This document shows positions 27,034-35,543 of a DNA stretch of 64,000 nt, in pieces. The position numbers were made by a program, and so were the translations under genes. The notes under the pieces were generated by a model. That model made no database searches and was not told the DNA's origin. It was given only the letters and a program-made list of their open reading frames with translations. Position 1 is the first letter of the stretch. Each line of letters opens with the position of its first letter. Source of the DNA: Cyclobacteriaceae bacterium (lineage in GTDB: Bacteria > Bacteroidota > Bacteroidia > Cytophagales > Cyclobacteriaceae); the NCBI GenBank assembly GCA_019638235.1, contig JAHBUE010000003.1:124001-188000 (forward strand), in the 5' to 3' direction.

Positions 27034-27243
27034 ATGAATTCAGAAATAATCATCGTAGTTGAAGAATCCCCGGAAGGAGGGTATATCGCCAGGGCTTTGG
27101 GTGAGAGTATTTTTACAGAAGCGGATACGCTTGAAGAGCTAAAAATTAATGTAAAAGAAGCCGTTAAAACCCACTATGATGAAGGGCAGCACCCAAAGAT
27201 AATCAGGCTACACTTTACCCGTGAAGAATTAATCCCGGTATGA
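27034..27243 (+). CDS. HicB-like antitoxin
   Basis: A 69-aa protein with the short HicB (UPF0150) fold: IIIVVEESPEGGYIARALGE, then SIFTEADTLEELKINVKEAV. This compact form carries no separate DNA-binding domain. HicB neutralises the mRNA-cleaving HicA toxin. The ATG at 27034 is preferred over a TTG at 27025. Its stop overlaps the hicA start by 4 nt (ATGA). Because hicA is frameshifted, the antitoxin may now have no partner. Confidence 0.85.
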   Translation: MNSEIIIVVEESPEGGYIARALGESIFTEADTLEELKINVKEAVKTHYDEGQHPKIIRLHFTREELIPV

Positions 27244-27476
27244 AATTACCAAGAAATATTTCTGCACGGGAGTTAATCAAATCATTAGGAAAAATAGGCT
27301 ATGAAGTAACCAGGCAAAAAGGGAGCCATATACGGCTATCCTGTAATTTTCCGAGTGAATACCGCGTACAATACCAAATCATGACCCCATCAAAATCTGC
27401 CGTCATTCCCTTTAGTCTATACCTTGTAACCCTAAAATCAGTATTTTCGCCCCTTTACAACTTTAAAAGCGTTTAA
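27240..27476 (+). pseudogene. Frameshifted hicA toxin gene
   Basis: The first 37 codons give a good HicA N-terminus (ELIKSLGKIGYEVTRQKGSH) including the catalytic GSH. The frame then continues with unrelated sequence to 27476. In the frame shifted by one base, 27371-27397 reads IPNHDPIKI, the conserved C-terminal HicA strand. Spacing between the two parts is 32 nt where 33 (11 codons) would be usual, so one base appears lost near 27369. After IPNHDPIKI the usual GTL helix is absent. The toxin is therefore probably inactive. Confidence 0.75.
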
Positions 27477-27492
27477 CACTTTCTCATAGCTC

Positions 27493-30432
27493 ATGAATTT
27501 TCAAAAAATCAATAATCTCACCGGGTGGGCGGTATTTATCATTACGTTGGCCGTGTACTGGATAACCATGGAAGAAACCGCCAGCTATTGGGATTGCGGT
27601 GAATTTATTGCTGTATCATACAAACTTGAAGTGCCGCACCCCCCCGGAGCGCCATTGTTCCTGCTGCTCGGAAGATTGTTTTCCTTCCTTGCCTTTGGCG
27701 ATGTAACCAAAGTAGCCTACTGGATTAATTTTATGAGCGTCCTCTCCGGAGCCTTTGCTTCGCTGTTTACTTTCTGGTCGATTACGTTATTAGGCCGCAA
27801 ACTGCTCAAGCTATCAACACCCGAACTGCTTACCAATAACAAAACCTTGCTGCTGATGGGCGCAGGGTTTGTTGGCGCCTTAGCCAACACATTCTCCGAC
27901 TCCGTGTGGTTTTCTGCCGTTGAGGCCGAAGTGTATGCCATGTCATCGGCCTTTACCGCGTTTGTGGTGTGGGCCATGCTCAAGTGGGATGTTATCGAAG
28001 ATGAATCGAAAGCTAACCGTTGGCTGATTTTGATTTCGTACATGGTAGGATTATCTATCGGGGTTCACTTGCTCAACTTAGTTACGCTTCCTGCGTTGGG
28101 TCTTATCTTCTATTTCAAAAAATACAAACCCACAACCTGGGGCGTTGTTGCCACGCTTGCGGTAAGCGGGTTGCTTATAATTTTCATCAACGATTTTATT
28201 ATTCCCGGTCTGCCCTCGCTTGCCGGAAACTTTGAGGTGTTTTTTGTAAACACGCTTGGACTGTTCTTTGGCAGCGGTGTTATTTTCTTCAGCTTGCTGA
28301 TTATCGGTGCGCTTGTGTATGGAATCCGGTACACACAACTGAACAACAAACCCGCGCTCAATACTTTCCTGCTTTCAACAGTTTTTATTTTAATAGGATA
28401 TGTATCGTATGCAGTGGTCGTAATCCGCTCGAATTATGCCCCCCCGATTAATGAAAACGACCCTTCAGACATTATGAGTTTTGTTAGCTACCTGAAACGC
28501 GAACAGTACGGTAGCCGCCCATTGTTGTACGGACAGTATTTTACTGCCCAGGTAGTTGATATTAAAGAAGGCTCTCCGCAATACCGCAAAGGCAAAGACA
28601 AGTACGAAGTTGCCGAACGAAAAATTTCGTATGTGTACGACCCGAATCATACAACTATCCTTCCGCGCATTTACAGCACCGACAAGCAACACCAGGCGTT
28701 ATACCGCTCAAAACTTGGCTTGCGCGAAGGCGAAAAACCAACATTTATCGACAATATTAGTTTTATGATAAACCATCAGATCGGATGGATGTACTGGCGA
28801 TATTTCATGTTCAATTTTGCAGGGCGCGAAGGAGATGATATCGGATCAGATTGGCTTGGACCAAAAAGTTGGTTTAAAGAAGTTCCTGAAATGGTCGCTC
28901 AAAACAAAGCCCGCAACAACTTCTTTATGATTCCGCTATTGATCGGAGTTATCGGGTTATTGTATCAATATTTTAACGATAAGAAAAATTTTGCCGTAGT
29001 AGGCTTATTGTTCATACTCACGGGCGTTGCCTTAGTGGTGTACCTTAACTCCCCTCCTTCCGAACCGCGTGAGCGCGATTATATTTATGCGGGTTCGTAT
29101 TACGCATTCTGTTTCTGGATTGGGTTTGGTGTAATTGCCATCGCCAACGGCATTGAAAAAATTCTGAAGAACCAAAAAGTAGCGACAATGATTGCCATTG
29201 TCATCGGCTTAACAGCGCCCGCCCTTATGGCAGCCGAAGGTTGGGACGACCACGATCGTTCTGATCGCTTATTTTCTGTTGACTCCGCTACAAACTATCT
29301 TGAGTCGTGTGCACCTAATGCCATCCTCTTTACAGGCGGTGATAACGACACCTTCCCGCTATGGTATTCGCAGGAAGTGGAAGAGGTGCGTACCGATATG
29401 CGCGTGGTTGTGTTAAGTTATTACAACACCGACTGGTACATTTACCAAAGTATGAGCAGGCATTATGAGTCGCAACCATTTCCGTACACACTAACCGAAG
29501 AAAACTATCGCCAGGGTGGGTTTAATGACGGACTGATGTTTTACGAAACAGGCATCAAGAGCATTGACCTCGGGCAGTACCTCGACCTGATTAAAAAGAA
29601 CAGCAAGAACCTGGTGCATCCGCTTTACGGAACAACTAACATGATTCCTTCAAAAGAACTTACCTTGAAAATTGATACAACCCATGTAAAAGCAATGGGC
29701 ATTATACCGGCCACGTTACAGGAATTTATGGTTCCTGAAATGCGCCTGCGTGTAAAAGGCAACAGCCTGATGAAGCAAGACCTGGCATTGCTCGACCTGC
29801 TATACACCAATAACTGGGAGCGCCCCATTTATGTAAACAACACTTCATTAGAACAGTTTAACATAGACTTGAAACCCTATGTTGTTTCAGAAGGCAATGC
29901 GTTCCGCATTCTTCCCGTTCGTAACCCCGTGCCACAAAACAGGTTTGTAAACACCGAGGTCGCCTACCGGAACATTACTGAAAAGTTTCGCTTCCGCGGA
30001 TTAGACAACCCCAAAGCCTTCTTTAGTGTTGACTACCGAAGCTTTGTGCAAAACCATCGCTCTACGATTAATGAAGTGGCCGAGGCTTTAATTCTTGAAG
30101 ACAAACCGGAAAAAGCACGCGAACTCTTGATGTTAAGTTTAGAGAGAATGCCGGACAAGGGCGTGCCCTACGACTTTATTAATGCCCTGATGGTAGAGTT
30201 GCTGTTAGAAGTAGGCGAGAAAGAAAAAGGTATTGAAATTGCTACCGTGCTGGGAAACCGGTATGAAGAAATGGCCAATTACATGATACGCGAAGGCACA
30301 ATCAACCGCGACCTTTACAACTACATTGCCGTGTTGGGCGAGCTTCAACGGGCGTTGTATAAATACGGAGAAAGCGACCTTGCCAAGCGGTTTGAAGACG
30401 CGTATCAACGCTTTGCAAATGAATTGCAGTAA
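27493..30432 (+). CDS. DUF2723 (GT117-type) membrane protein
   Basis: A 979-aa protein. The first about 550 residues are polytopic and start with TGWAVFIITLAVYWITMEET followed by YWDCGEFIAVSYKLEVPHPP, the signature of the Bacteroidota DUF2723 family (glycosyltransferase family 117). The acidic motif DCGEF resembles the catalytic aspartates of C-type glycosyltransferases. The C-terminal half is periplasmic (ATNYLESCAPNAILFTGGDN) and ends in helical repeats. It probably transfers a sugar from a lipid carrier; the target is unknown. A terminator follows. Confidence 0.85.
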   Translation: MNFQKINNLTGWAVFIITLAVYWITMEETASYWDCGEFIAVSYKLEVPHPPGAPLFLLLGRLFSFLAFGDVTKVAYWINFMSVLSGAFASLFTFWSITLLGRKLLKLSTPELLTNNKTLLLMGAGFVGALANTFSDSVWFSAVEAEVYAMSSAFTAFVVWAMLKWDVIEDESKANRWLILISYMVGLSIGVHLLNLVTLPALGLIFYFKKYKPTTWGVVATLAVSGLLIIFINDFIIPGLPSLAGNFEVFFVNTLGLFFGSGVIFFSLLIIGALVYGIRYTQLNNKPALNTFLLSTVFILIGYVSYAVVVIRSNYAPPINENDPSDIMSFVSYLKREQYGSRPLLYGQYFTAQVVDIKEGSPQYRKGKDKYEVAERKISYVYDPNHTTILPRIYSTDKQHQALYRSKLGLREGEKPTFIDNISFMINHQIGWMYWRYFMFNFAGREGDDIGSDWLGPKSWFKEVPEMVAQNKARNNFFMIPLLIGVIGLLYQYFNDKKNFAVVGLLFILTGVALVVYLNSPPSEPRERDYIYAGSYYAFCFWIGFGVIAIANGIEKILKNQKVATMIAIVIGLTAPALMAAEGWDDHDRSDRLFSVDSATNYLESCAPNAILFTGGDNDTFPLWYSQEVEEVRTDMRVVVLSYYNTDWYIYQSMSRHYESQPFPYTLTEENYRQGGFNDGLMFYETGIKSIDLGQYLDLIKKNSKNLVHPLYGTTNMIPSKELTLKIDTTHVKAMGIIPATLQEFMVPEMRLRVKGNSLMKQDLALLDLLYTNNWERPIYVNNTSLEQFNIDLKPYVVSEGNAFRILPVRNPVPQNRFVNTEVAYRNITEKFRFRGLDNPKAFFSVDYRSFVQNHRSTINEVAEALILEDKPEKARELLMLSLERMPDKGVPYDFINALMVELLLEVGEKEKGIEIATVLGNRYEEMANYMIREGTINRDLYNYIAVLGELQRALYKYGESDLAKRFEDAYQRFANELQ

Positions 30433-30450
30433 ACACCGGAAGAAATAAAT

Positions 30451-30477
30451 AAAAACCCCGACTAATCCACGGTTTTT
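30451..30477. terminator. Bidirectional terminator between DUF2723 and methyltransferase genes
   Basis: AAAAACC (30451-30457) and GGTTTTT (30471-30477) form a 7-bp stem with a 13-nt loop. T runs serve both strands, between two convergent genes. The second arm touches the stop codon of the methyltransferase gene at 30478. Confidence 0.5.
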
Positions 30478-31254
30478 TTATTTGCGAACAATCAAAAACA
30501 AATCAAGCGCTGAAGCCGCGTCATCGGTTACTATATAATCTTCATGACGTATGCTTTGCACTAAGGTTTCATCTCCGGTTTGCAACTTATTGCGGTTTAA
30601 GCGGTTCATTACTTCATACGGAAACCGTAACATCCAGGCCGGAAGCCTGTATTGTAAATTAAAAATATCCCACCGCATCAGGCGTGCTACCGATTTTTTG
30701 TTTTGCTCATAATACGCCATTACTTTTTCGTTGCCGGAAATGCCTTTCATCTGCACGTCAGCAAAAATTCCGGCTGCGAGGCGTTGCAATTCATCGACAA
30801 GGTATTCACGTATATGCCAGGGGTTACGGCTCAATGACATTTTCCGGTTTGGTGTAGTGATGAGCGCAACACCACCCGGCCTGAGCACCCGGTATATTTC
30901 CTGTAAATAGAAGCGGTCATTTTTGATGTGTTCAATTACCTGGAAACTTACCACACAATCAAAACTGTTGTCGGCCAGGCCATGCAGCGGGGGCAGGTTC
31001 ATGGCAATAAACCTGGCGGCTGGAAATTTATTCCGAAGCGTCTGCAACGCTTCATCAATTTTATCTACTGCTGTAAATGTTTTTGCCTGTTGCACCAGCG
31101 CCTCTACCCCGCGCCCTTCACCGCAACCTACCTCCAGCACATCGCCCGAAATATAGGGTTCGGCCGCAACATAAGCCTTAAATAAACGTTGGTGTACGGG
31201 ATTATCGGAAGGAATATGTTCGGATGTTATCTCCGTTGTGTATATTTTAGCCAT
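30478..31254 (-). CDS. Class I SAM-dependent methyltransferase
   Basis: A 258-aa protein with motif I DVLEVGCGEGRGVEALV (about residues 37-53), FTAVDKIDEALQTLRNKFPA, FDCVVSFQVIEHIKNDRFYL and LRPGGVALITTPNRKMS. This UbiE/Methyltransf_11-type set is common in lipid and sugar methyltransferases. The open frame extends to 31383, but the ATG at 31254 (MAKIYTTEIT) starts the conserved region and follows a perfect TACTTTTG -7 box (31273-31266). Substrate unknown. Confidence 0.85.
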   Translation of the reverse strand: MAKIYTTEITSEHIPSDNPVHQRLFKAYVAAEPYISGDVLEVGCGEGRGVEALVQQAKTFTAVDKIDEALQTLRNKFPAARFIAMNLPPLHGLADNSFDCVVSFQVIEHIKNDRFYLQEIYRVLRPGGVALITTPNRKMSLSRNPWHIREYLVDELQRLAAGIFADVQMKGISGNEKVMAYYEQNKKSVARLMRWDIFNLQYRLPAWMLRFPYEVMNRLNRNKLQTGDETLVQSIRHEDYIVTDDAASALDLFLIVRK

Positions 31255-31265
31255 AATAATCAGCG

Positions 31266-31273
31266 CAAAAGTA
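31266..31273 (-). promoter_or_regulatory. -7 element of the methyltransferase gene
   Basis: TACTTTTG on the minus strand matches TAnnTTTG exactly, 11 bp upstream of the ATG at 31254. No good -33 TTTG was seen at the expected distance, so the promoter may be weak or activator-dependent. Confidence 0.4.
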
Positions 31274-31301
31274 AACGAACAGCATTGAATAGAGGGGGTA
31301 A

Positions 31302-31315
31302 ATATGTTTAAATTA
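31302..31315 (+). repeat. Left copy of 14-bp target-site-like duplication
   Basis: ATATGTTTAAATTA recurs exactly at 31443-31456. The two copies border the palindromic element between them, as expected for a target-site duplication. The duplicated bases include the ATG and the first codons (MFKL) of the GWxTD gene. Confidence 0.75.
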
Positions 31316-31442
31316 TACGATAGTCCGCAACGATACCACAAACCTCGCTTTGAAGTCATCGCGGCCCTGAGCCGCGATCTCAATACTCGAATGAGATGCC
31401 GGCTCGGAGGCCGGCATGACAGTTTAACTATCGTTGCAGACT
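31316..31442. mobile_element. MITE-like palindromic element at the start of the GWxTD gene
   Basis: A compact non-coding element of about 127 bp. Its ends carry inverted repeats ATAGTCCGCAACGATA (31320-31335) and TATCGTTGCAGACTAT (31429-31444), matching at 15 of 16 positions; the right repeat runs 2 bp into the flanking duplication. Inside are two perfect hairpins: ATCGCGGC/GCCGCGAT (31358-31378) and ATGCCGGC/GCCGGCAT (31396-31417), the latter REP-like. It is flanked by 14-bp direct repeats. It encodes no transposase, so it would need help from elsewhere in the genome. Confidence 0.7.
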
Positions 31443-31456
31443 ATATGTTTAAATTA
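31443..31456 (+). repeat. Right copy of 14-bp target-site-like duplication
   Basis: Exact second copy of ATATGTTTAAATTA. The ATG within it (31445-31447) is the likely start of the GWxTD protein, since it directly precedes a signal peptide. Confidence 0.75.
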
Positions 31457-32635
31457 ATTCTCTTCCTTAAACGACCGGTAAACCTGGTTACTGTTTTCAT
31501 ACTGATAAGTTGGGCATCATCCGCCCAGCAACTCAATACCATCAATTATAACTACCTGTATGCCAGCGGGCAGGAATTTGAATTAGACTGGAAAATTGTA
31601 CATGACGGGGAAGAGATAACCATTCATTACAGGCTTGAGCTAACCGATACCACCAAAAAGATTTTTGATTACGATGTTCTCTGGGATGCACGGCCATCCT
31701 TAGCCGATAAAGAGGGCACTCTGTTAACAGGCGTTACACCCATTGCTACAACTGAAAAGCTGAAATCCGGAAAGGTAAAAGTTGATAAATCATTGGCCGG
31801 GCAATATGCCGTGGCGCGTGTTATTTACAACGAGCAAAAAAGAATGCGTGTATTTCACAAGCGCATTCCTACTAATAATACACCGCATATTGCGGCTTCC
31901 GGTTTTCCTGTAACGCAAAAATTCATTTTAAGAAATCAGCCGGTAAACCTGAGTGCGTTTGCTACCGATAGCGCAGTGTTTGGTTTCCATTACCCAACAT
32001 CCTTTCCGCCTGCAAGCCCTCCGTTTGCTACCAAACAGGGGCGCGTTGCACCTGTTATACAGTCAGACTCGATACGGGTATTCACACCATCGCAAACAAT
32101 AACCTTACGTGAAACAGGTTTATACCTGTTACAGCAAGATACAGCTTCACTGGAAGGCGTAGCGTTTCGCGTTGAAGACGACTACCCGAAATTAGGCACG
32201 CTGCAAAGCTTGGCAGGGCCGCTTATTTATGTATGCACCTCGCAGGAATACGACAAACTGAAAGCTGCAGGAGAAGACAAAGCCCAGTTTGACAAAACAA
32301 TTTTAAGCATAACCGGCAATGCCGAACGTGCCCGCAATTTTATGCGCACGTATTTCAGAAATGTGGAATTAGCAAACCGGTATTTTACTTCGTATAAAGA
32401 AGGCTGGAAAACCGACCGGGGTATGGTTTACATTATTTACGGATTGCCACAAGTTGTTTATTTATTGGGCGACCGCGAAGTGTGGGAATACAACAACACT
32501 ACTTTTATTGGCCGGTTTACGTTCACAAAATCGCCCACTATTTTCGACCCGGAAAATTTTGTGCTGATACGCGAGGAGAACTACCGCGATGCCTGGTATG
32601 CCATGATTGACCTTTGGCGAAAAGCAAGGTTTTAA
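31445..32635 (+). CDS. GWxTD domain-containing protein
   Basis: A 396-aa secreted protein with signal peptide KRPVNLVTVFILISWASSA. The C-terminal GWxTD domain, found mainly in Bacteroidota, is clear: RNFMRTYFRNVELANRYF, EGWKTDRGMVYIIYG and EVWEYNN. Its function is not established. The frame is open back to 31304 through the inserted palindromic element, with the start MFKL duplicated. The downstream start is preferred because it exposes the signal peptide. It lies 33 bp upstream of rlmB. Confidence 0.85.
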   Translation: MFKLILFLKRPVNLVTVFILISWASSAQQLNTINYNYLYASGQEFELDWKIVHDGEEITIHYRLELTDTTKKIFDYDVLWDARPSLADKEGTLLTGVTPIATTEKLKSGKVKVDKSLAGQYAVARVIYNEQKRMRVFHKRIPTNNTPHIAASGFPVTQKFILRNQPVNLSAFATDSAVFGFHYPTSFPPASPPFATKQGRVAPVIQSDSIRVFTPSQTITLRETGLYLLQQDTASLEGVAFRVEDDYPKLGTLQSLAGPLIYVCTSQEYDKLKAAGEDKAQFDKTILSITGNAERARNFMRTYFRNVELANRYFTSYKEGWKTDRGMVYIIYGLPQVVYLLGDREVWEYNNTTFIGRFTFTKSPTIFDPENFVLIREENYRDAWYAMIDLWRKARF

Positions 32636-32668
32636 TACTTTCTGCCGAATCGTTTGTACTTTTAGCCC

Positions 32669-33409
32669 ATGACCAAATCCGACATGATTTACGGCACGCG
32701 GGCCGTTATGGAAGCCATAAAAGCCGACAGGCAGATTGAACGCATTCTTATCCAGAAAGGAGTTTCAAACGAACTGGTGCGCGAGTTGTTGCAGCTTATT
32801 CGCTCGAAAGGATTGACCTTTACCTACGTTCCGCAGGAAAAACTCAACCGCCTTACTACCAAAAATCACCAGGGTGTAATCTGTTTGCTCTCATCGGTTG
32901 AGTATGCTTCGTTAGATAACATTGTTCATGCAGCGTATAGCGAGGGGCGCGAACCTTTTTTATTGATATTAGACCAGATTACTGATGTGCGGAATTTTGG
33001 CGCCATTGCCCGCACAGCCGAGTGTGCCGGTATTGACGCCCTGATTATTCCTGAAAAAGGAAACGCACCGATTACCAGCGATGCCATGAAGACATCTGCC
33101 GGAGCGTTAAATCACCTGCCCGTGTGCCGCGAAAAAGATTTAAAGAAAACCATTACTTACCTGCGCGAAAGCGGCATTATGGTAGTGGCCTGCACCGAGA
33201 AAGCATCCAAAATTATTTATGATACAACCATCAAAGGCCCGGTTGCGCTCATTATGGGTTCGGAAGAAGACGGCATTTCGGATGCGTTGTTGCGCGTTGC
33301 TGATGAGCTTGTTAAAATCCCCATGAAGGGAGAGATTGGTTCATTAAACGTTTCTGTTGCGGCAGGTATTGCTATATATGAAGTGGTAAGACAAAAGTCG
33401 GTGAGTTGA
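32669..33409 (+). CDS. rlmB: 23S rRNA 2'-O-methyltransferase RlmB/TrmH family
   Basis: A 246-aa SPOUT methyltransferase. An N-terminal substrate-binding domain (MIYGTRAVMEAIKADRQIER) precedes the knotted catalytic domain, with LDQITDVRNFGAIARTAECA, IMGSEEDGISDALLRVAD and IPMKGEIGSLNVSVAAGIAI. RlmB modifies G2251 of 23S rRNA. The family also includes other rRNA/tRNA methylases, so the exact site is inferred. It follows the GWxTD gene by 33 bp. Confidence 0.9.
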   Translation: MTKSDMIYGTRAVMEAIKADRQIERILIQKGVSNELVRELLQLIRSKGLTFTYVPQEKLNRLTTKNHQGVICLLSSVEYASLDNIVHAAYSEGREPFLLILDQITDVRNFGAIARTAECAGIDALIIPEKGNAPITSDAMKTSAGALNHLPVCREKDLKKTITYLRESGIMVVACTEKASKIIYDTTIKGPVALIMGSEEDGISDALLRVADELVKIPMKGEIGSLNVSVAAGIAIYEVVRQKSVS

Positions 33410-33551
33410 TTGCTAATGCTCACTTCCCAGTATCATGGCATAGCAGGAAAGGCGTGAATTTATTTTGAACGTCTTGTAGAAAAAAACTACTTTTAATCTA
33501 ACATTGCTTCAGCACATATTACCGGTTAAGCAATTGACAAAGAGTTAGGAT

Positions 33552-35102
33552 ATGTTGCGCTTTGATCATTCCTCTGATTCTGATGATTCAGGAAAAGAGC
33601 TATTCCGTTTTTACGCTATTTGCGGAATAGCGTTTAGTGTTTTCTATGCAATCGTTCAACCGTTATTTCATTTTACAGTTCCACAGTGGGTATTTATTTG
33701 TAATGCTATTGCCGTAAGCGGTATCCTCCTGGTTTATCATACAGTAAGGCATTACCGATTGGCTTCACACCTGCTGATTGCATCATTTTGGCTGTCATTC
33801 ACAATAGGTGCATACTATTCAGGGAAAACTTTTTCTTTTGTAGTTCCCTGGACTTCGCTAATGCCTGTCATGGCCAATCTTTTGATCTCGAAACAACAGG
33901 CAAAATATTGGTTCATTGCACCCCTAATTACAATTTTAGCTATGGCCTTGCTGGACTGGCAAGCTGCCGTTCTTCCATGGAGGCCTCTTTTTTCCAACCT
34001 TGGCCTGACACTTATGTTGTTTTTGTTCATCCGTAAGTACGACAAAATCAAAAATAATTTATTGACCAACTTAGAAAAACTGAACTTAGAAATAAAAGAG
34101 AGCAACGATCAAATCAGTGCACAAAATGAAAAGATTTCCGCACAGAACGAAGAGATTTCTGCCCAGGTTGATCTGTTGAATGAGCAATTAAGGGTTACGC
34201 AAGAGCAAAAAAATTCTATTTCTGAATTGAATCTTTTGCTGAAAGAGAAGATTCAGGAAATAACCTCCCGAAGCAGTTTACTCCAAAAATACTGGAACGC
34301 CCTGTTGAACATTTCTAAACGCAAAGAAATTCATTTTAATGATTTTGAAGAAGGACTTAAATTGATTTGCAGTGAAGCAGCTAAAGCAATAGAGGCACAC
34401 CGTGTAAGTATATGGGAGTATTCAGCAGAAGACAACCATATCATTTCCTTAATGTGTTTCCATGCAGAAGACAATACCTTTTCAAAAAATGAAAAGTTAT
34501 CAGCAAGGGATTTCCCCATTTATATTAACGAACTTGAAAAACTTAAACCCATAATTGCCTCTGAAGCTCGTACAAATCCTGTTACTATGAGTTTTAACAA
34601 AAACTACATCGAACCGCATGGAATTTTCGCCATGTTAGACACGCCATTCTTTATCAGGGGGGCGTTGGGAGGCATCGTCTGCTGTGAACAAAAATACGCC
34701 AAAAGGATTTGGCTGGATGAGGACATTCTTTTTGCCCAGGCGTTAGCTGATATTGTTACATTGGTTTACCATGCAAATGAAAGAAGATCGTATGAACGAA
34801 AAATCAGGGAGAATAAACGTGATGTAGAAAAACTCAATTCCTCATTAGAAGAAGAAGTTCTTCTACGCACAGAAGACCTTAATCACCGAAATAAACAATT
34901 ATCAGAGTATGCTTTTATCAACGCCCATACCCTCCGGGGGCCGTTATGCCGAATTCTTGGTTTGGTTGAACTTATAGATCACTTTGACCATGATCAGGCA
35001 TCATTTCCTGAATTATTGAATCACCTGAAAAGGTCGGCATTAGAGTTGGATGATGTTACCAGGACAATTAACAGGGTTGTTTCTGAGAATAGAGTGCAAT
35101 AG
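33552..35102 (+). CDS. Membrane sensor with GAF and histidine-kinase dimerization domain, no ATPase domain
   Basis: A 516-aa protein. Residues about 20-165 hold five or six membrane spans. Residues 170-240 form a coiled coil with repeats of SAQNEKISAQNEEISAQ. A GAF-like domain spans about 255-410 (LICSEAAKAIEAHRVSIWEY). The C-terminus is a DHp-like segment with the H-box NAHTLRGPLCRILGLVELI at about 457-475. The protein ends about 40 residues later, with no HATPase domain. It could be a signalling partner that relies on another kinase. No response regulator is adjacent. Confidence 0.75.
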   Translation: MLRFDHSSDSDDSGKELFRFYAICGIAFSVFYAIVQPLFHFTVPQWVFICNAIAVSGILLVYHTVRHYRLASHLLIASFWLSFTIGAYYSGKTFSFVVPWTSLMPVMANLLISKQQAKYWFIAPLITILAMALLDWQAAVLPWRPLFSNLGLTLMLFLFIRKYDKIKNNLLTNLEKLNLEIKESNDQISAQNEKISAQNEEISAQVDLLNEQLRVTQEQKNSISELNLLLKEKIQEITSRSSLLQKYWNALLNISKRKEIHFNDFEEGLKLICSEAAKAIEAHRVSIWEYSAEDNHIISLMCFHAEDNTFSKNEKLSARDFPIYINELEKLKPIIASEARTNPVTMSFNKNYIEPHGIFAMLDTPFFIRGALGGIVCCEQKYAKRIWLDEDILFAQALADIVTLVYHANERRSYERKIRENKRDVEKLNSSLEEEVLLRTEDLNHRNKQLSEYAFINAHTLRGPLCRILGLVELIDHFDHDQASFPELLNHLKRSALELDDVTRTINRVVSENRVQ

Positions 35103-35134
35103 TTACAAGGTTGTCAAAAGTATCTTTAATCCTG

Positions 35135-35476
35135 TTATTTATTCTGTTCCTCGCTTTTAAAAATATCCTTATCCCATCCCCTGTATTCATAATATTTTGA
35201 TTTGGGTTCGCCCGTCCAGCCGTTTATACCCTTCCGGGGAAGCATGACTATATGTATATACAAAACAGGAATAAACAGAAGCGCGTAAACCGTAAAAGCA
35301 ACCGTCCTTCCAAAATATAATGATAGCCCGATTACAACAATCAAACTCAACAGGTACTTAACTAACTTTCTTACTCTTGGTGTTCGTTCTTCAAAGTGAC
35401 CTAAAAGAATATGCCCCAGGGCAATTACCATGCTTGTTATGGCTACTTCAAACCACAGCGAATCTGTTTCCCACAT
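35135..35476 (-). CDS. Small membrane protein of unknown function
   Basis: A 113-aa protein with three hydrophobic segments (WFEVAITSMVIALGHILLGH, YLLSLIVVIGLSLYFG and FTVYALLFIPVLYIHIVML). It has a charged C-terminal tail, YEYRGWDKDIFKSEEQNK. No family is recognised. It converges on the sensor gene with a 32-bp gap and stands alone, 67 bp from manC. Confidence 0.6.
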   Translation of the reverse strand: MWETDSLWFEVAITSMVIALGHILLGHFEERTPRVRKLVKYLLSLIVVIGLSLYFGRTVAFTVYALLFIPVLYIHIVMLPRKGINGWTGEPKSKYYEYRGWDKDIFKSEEQNK

Positions 35477-35543
35477 AGTAGTTATGTTTTAATTTTAATG
35501 CTCACAACTTTAATATGCGGAGTGAGATAAAATCTTAAATCTT

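Noticed and set aside
31304..31444. N-terminal extension of the GWxTD protein as its true start
   Set aside because: The extension is encoded by an inserted palindromic element and would place 47 residues ahead of a signal peptide. It is kept only as an alternative in the findings.
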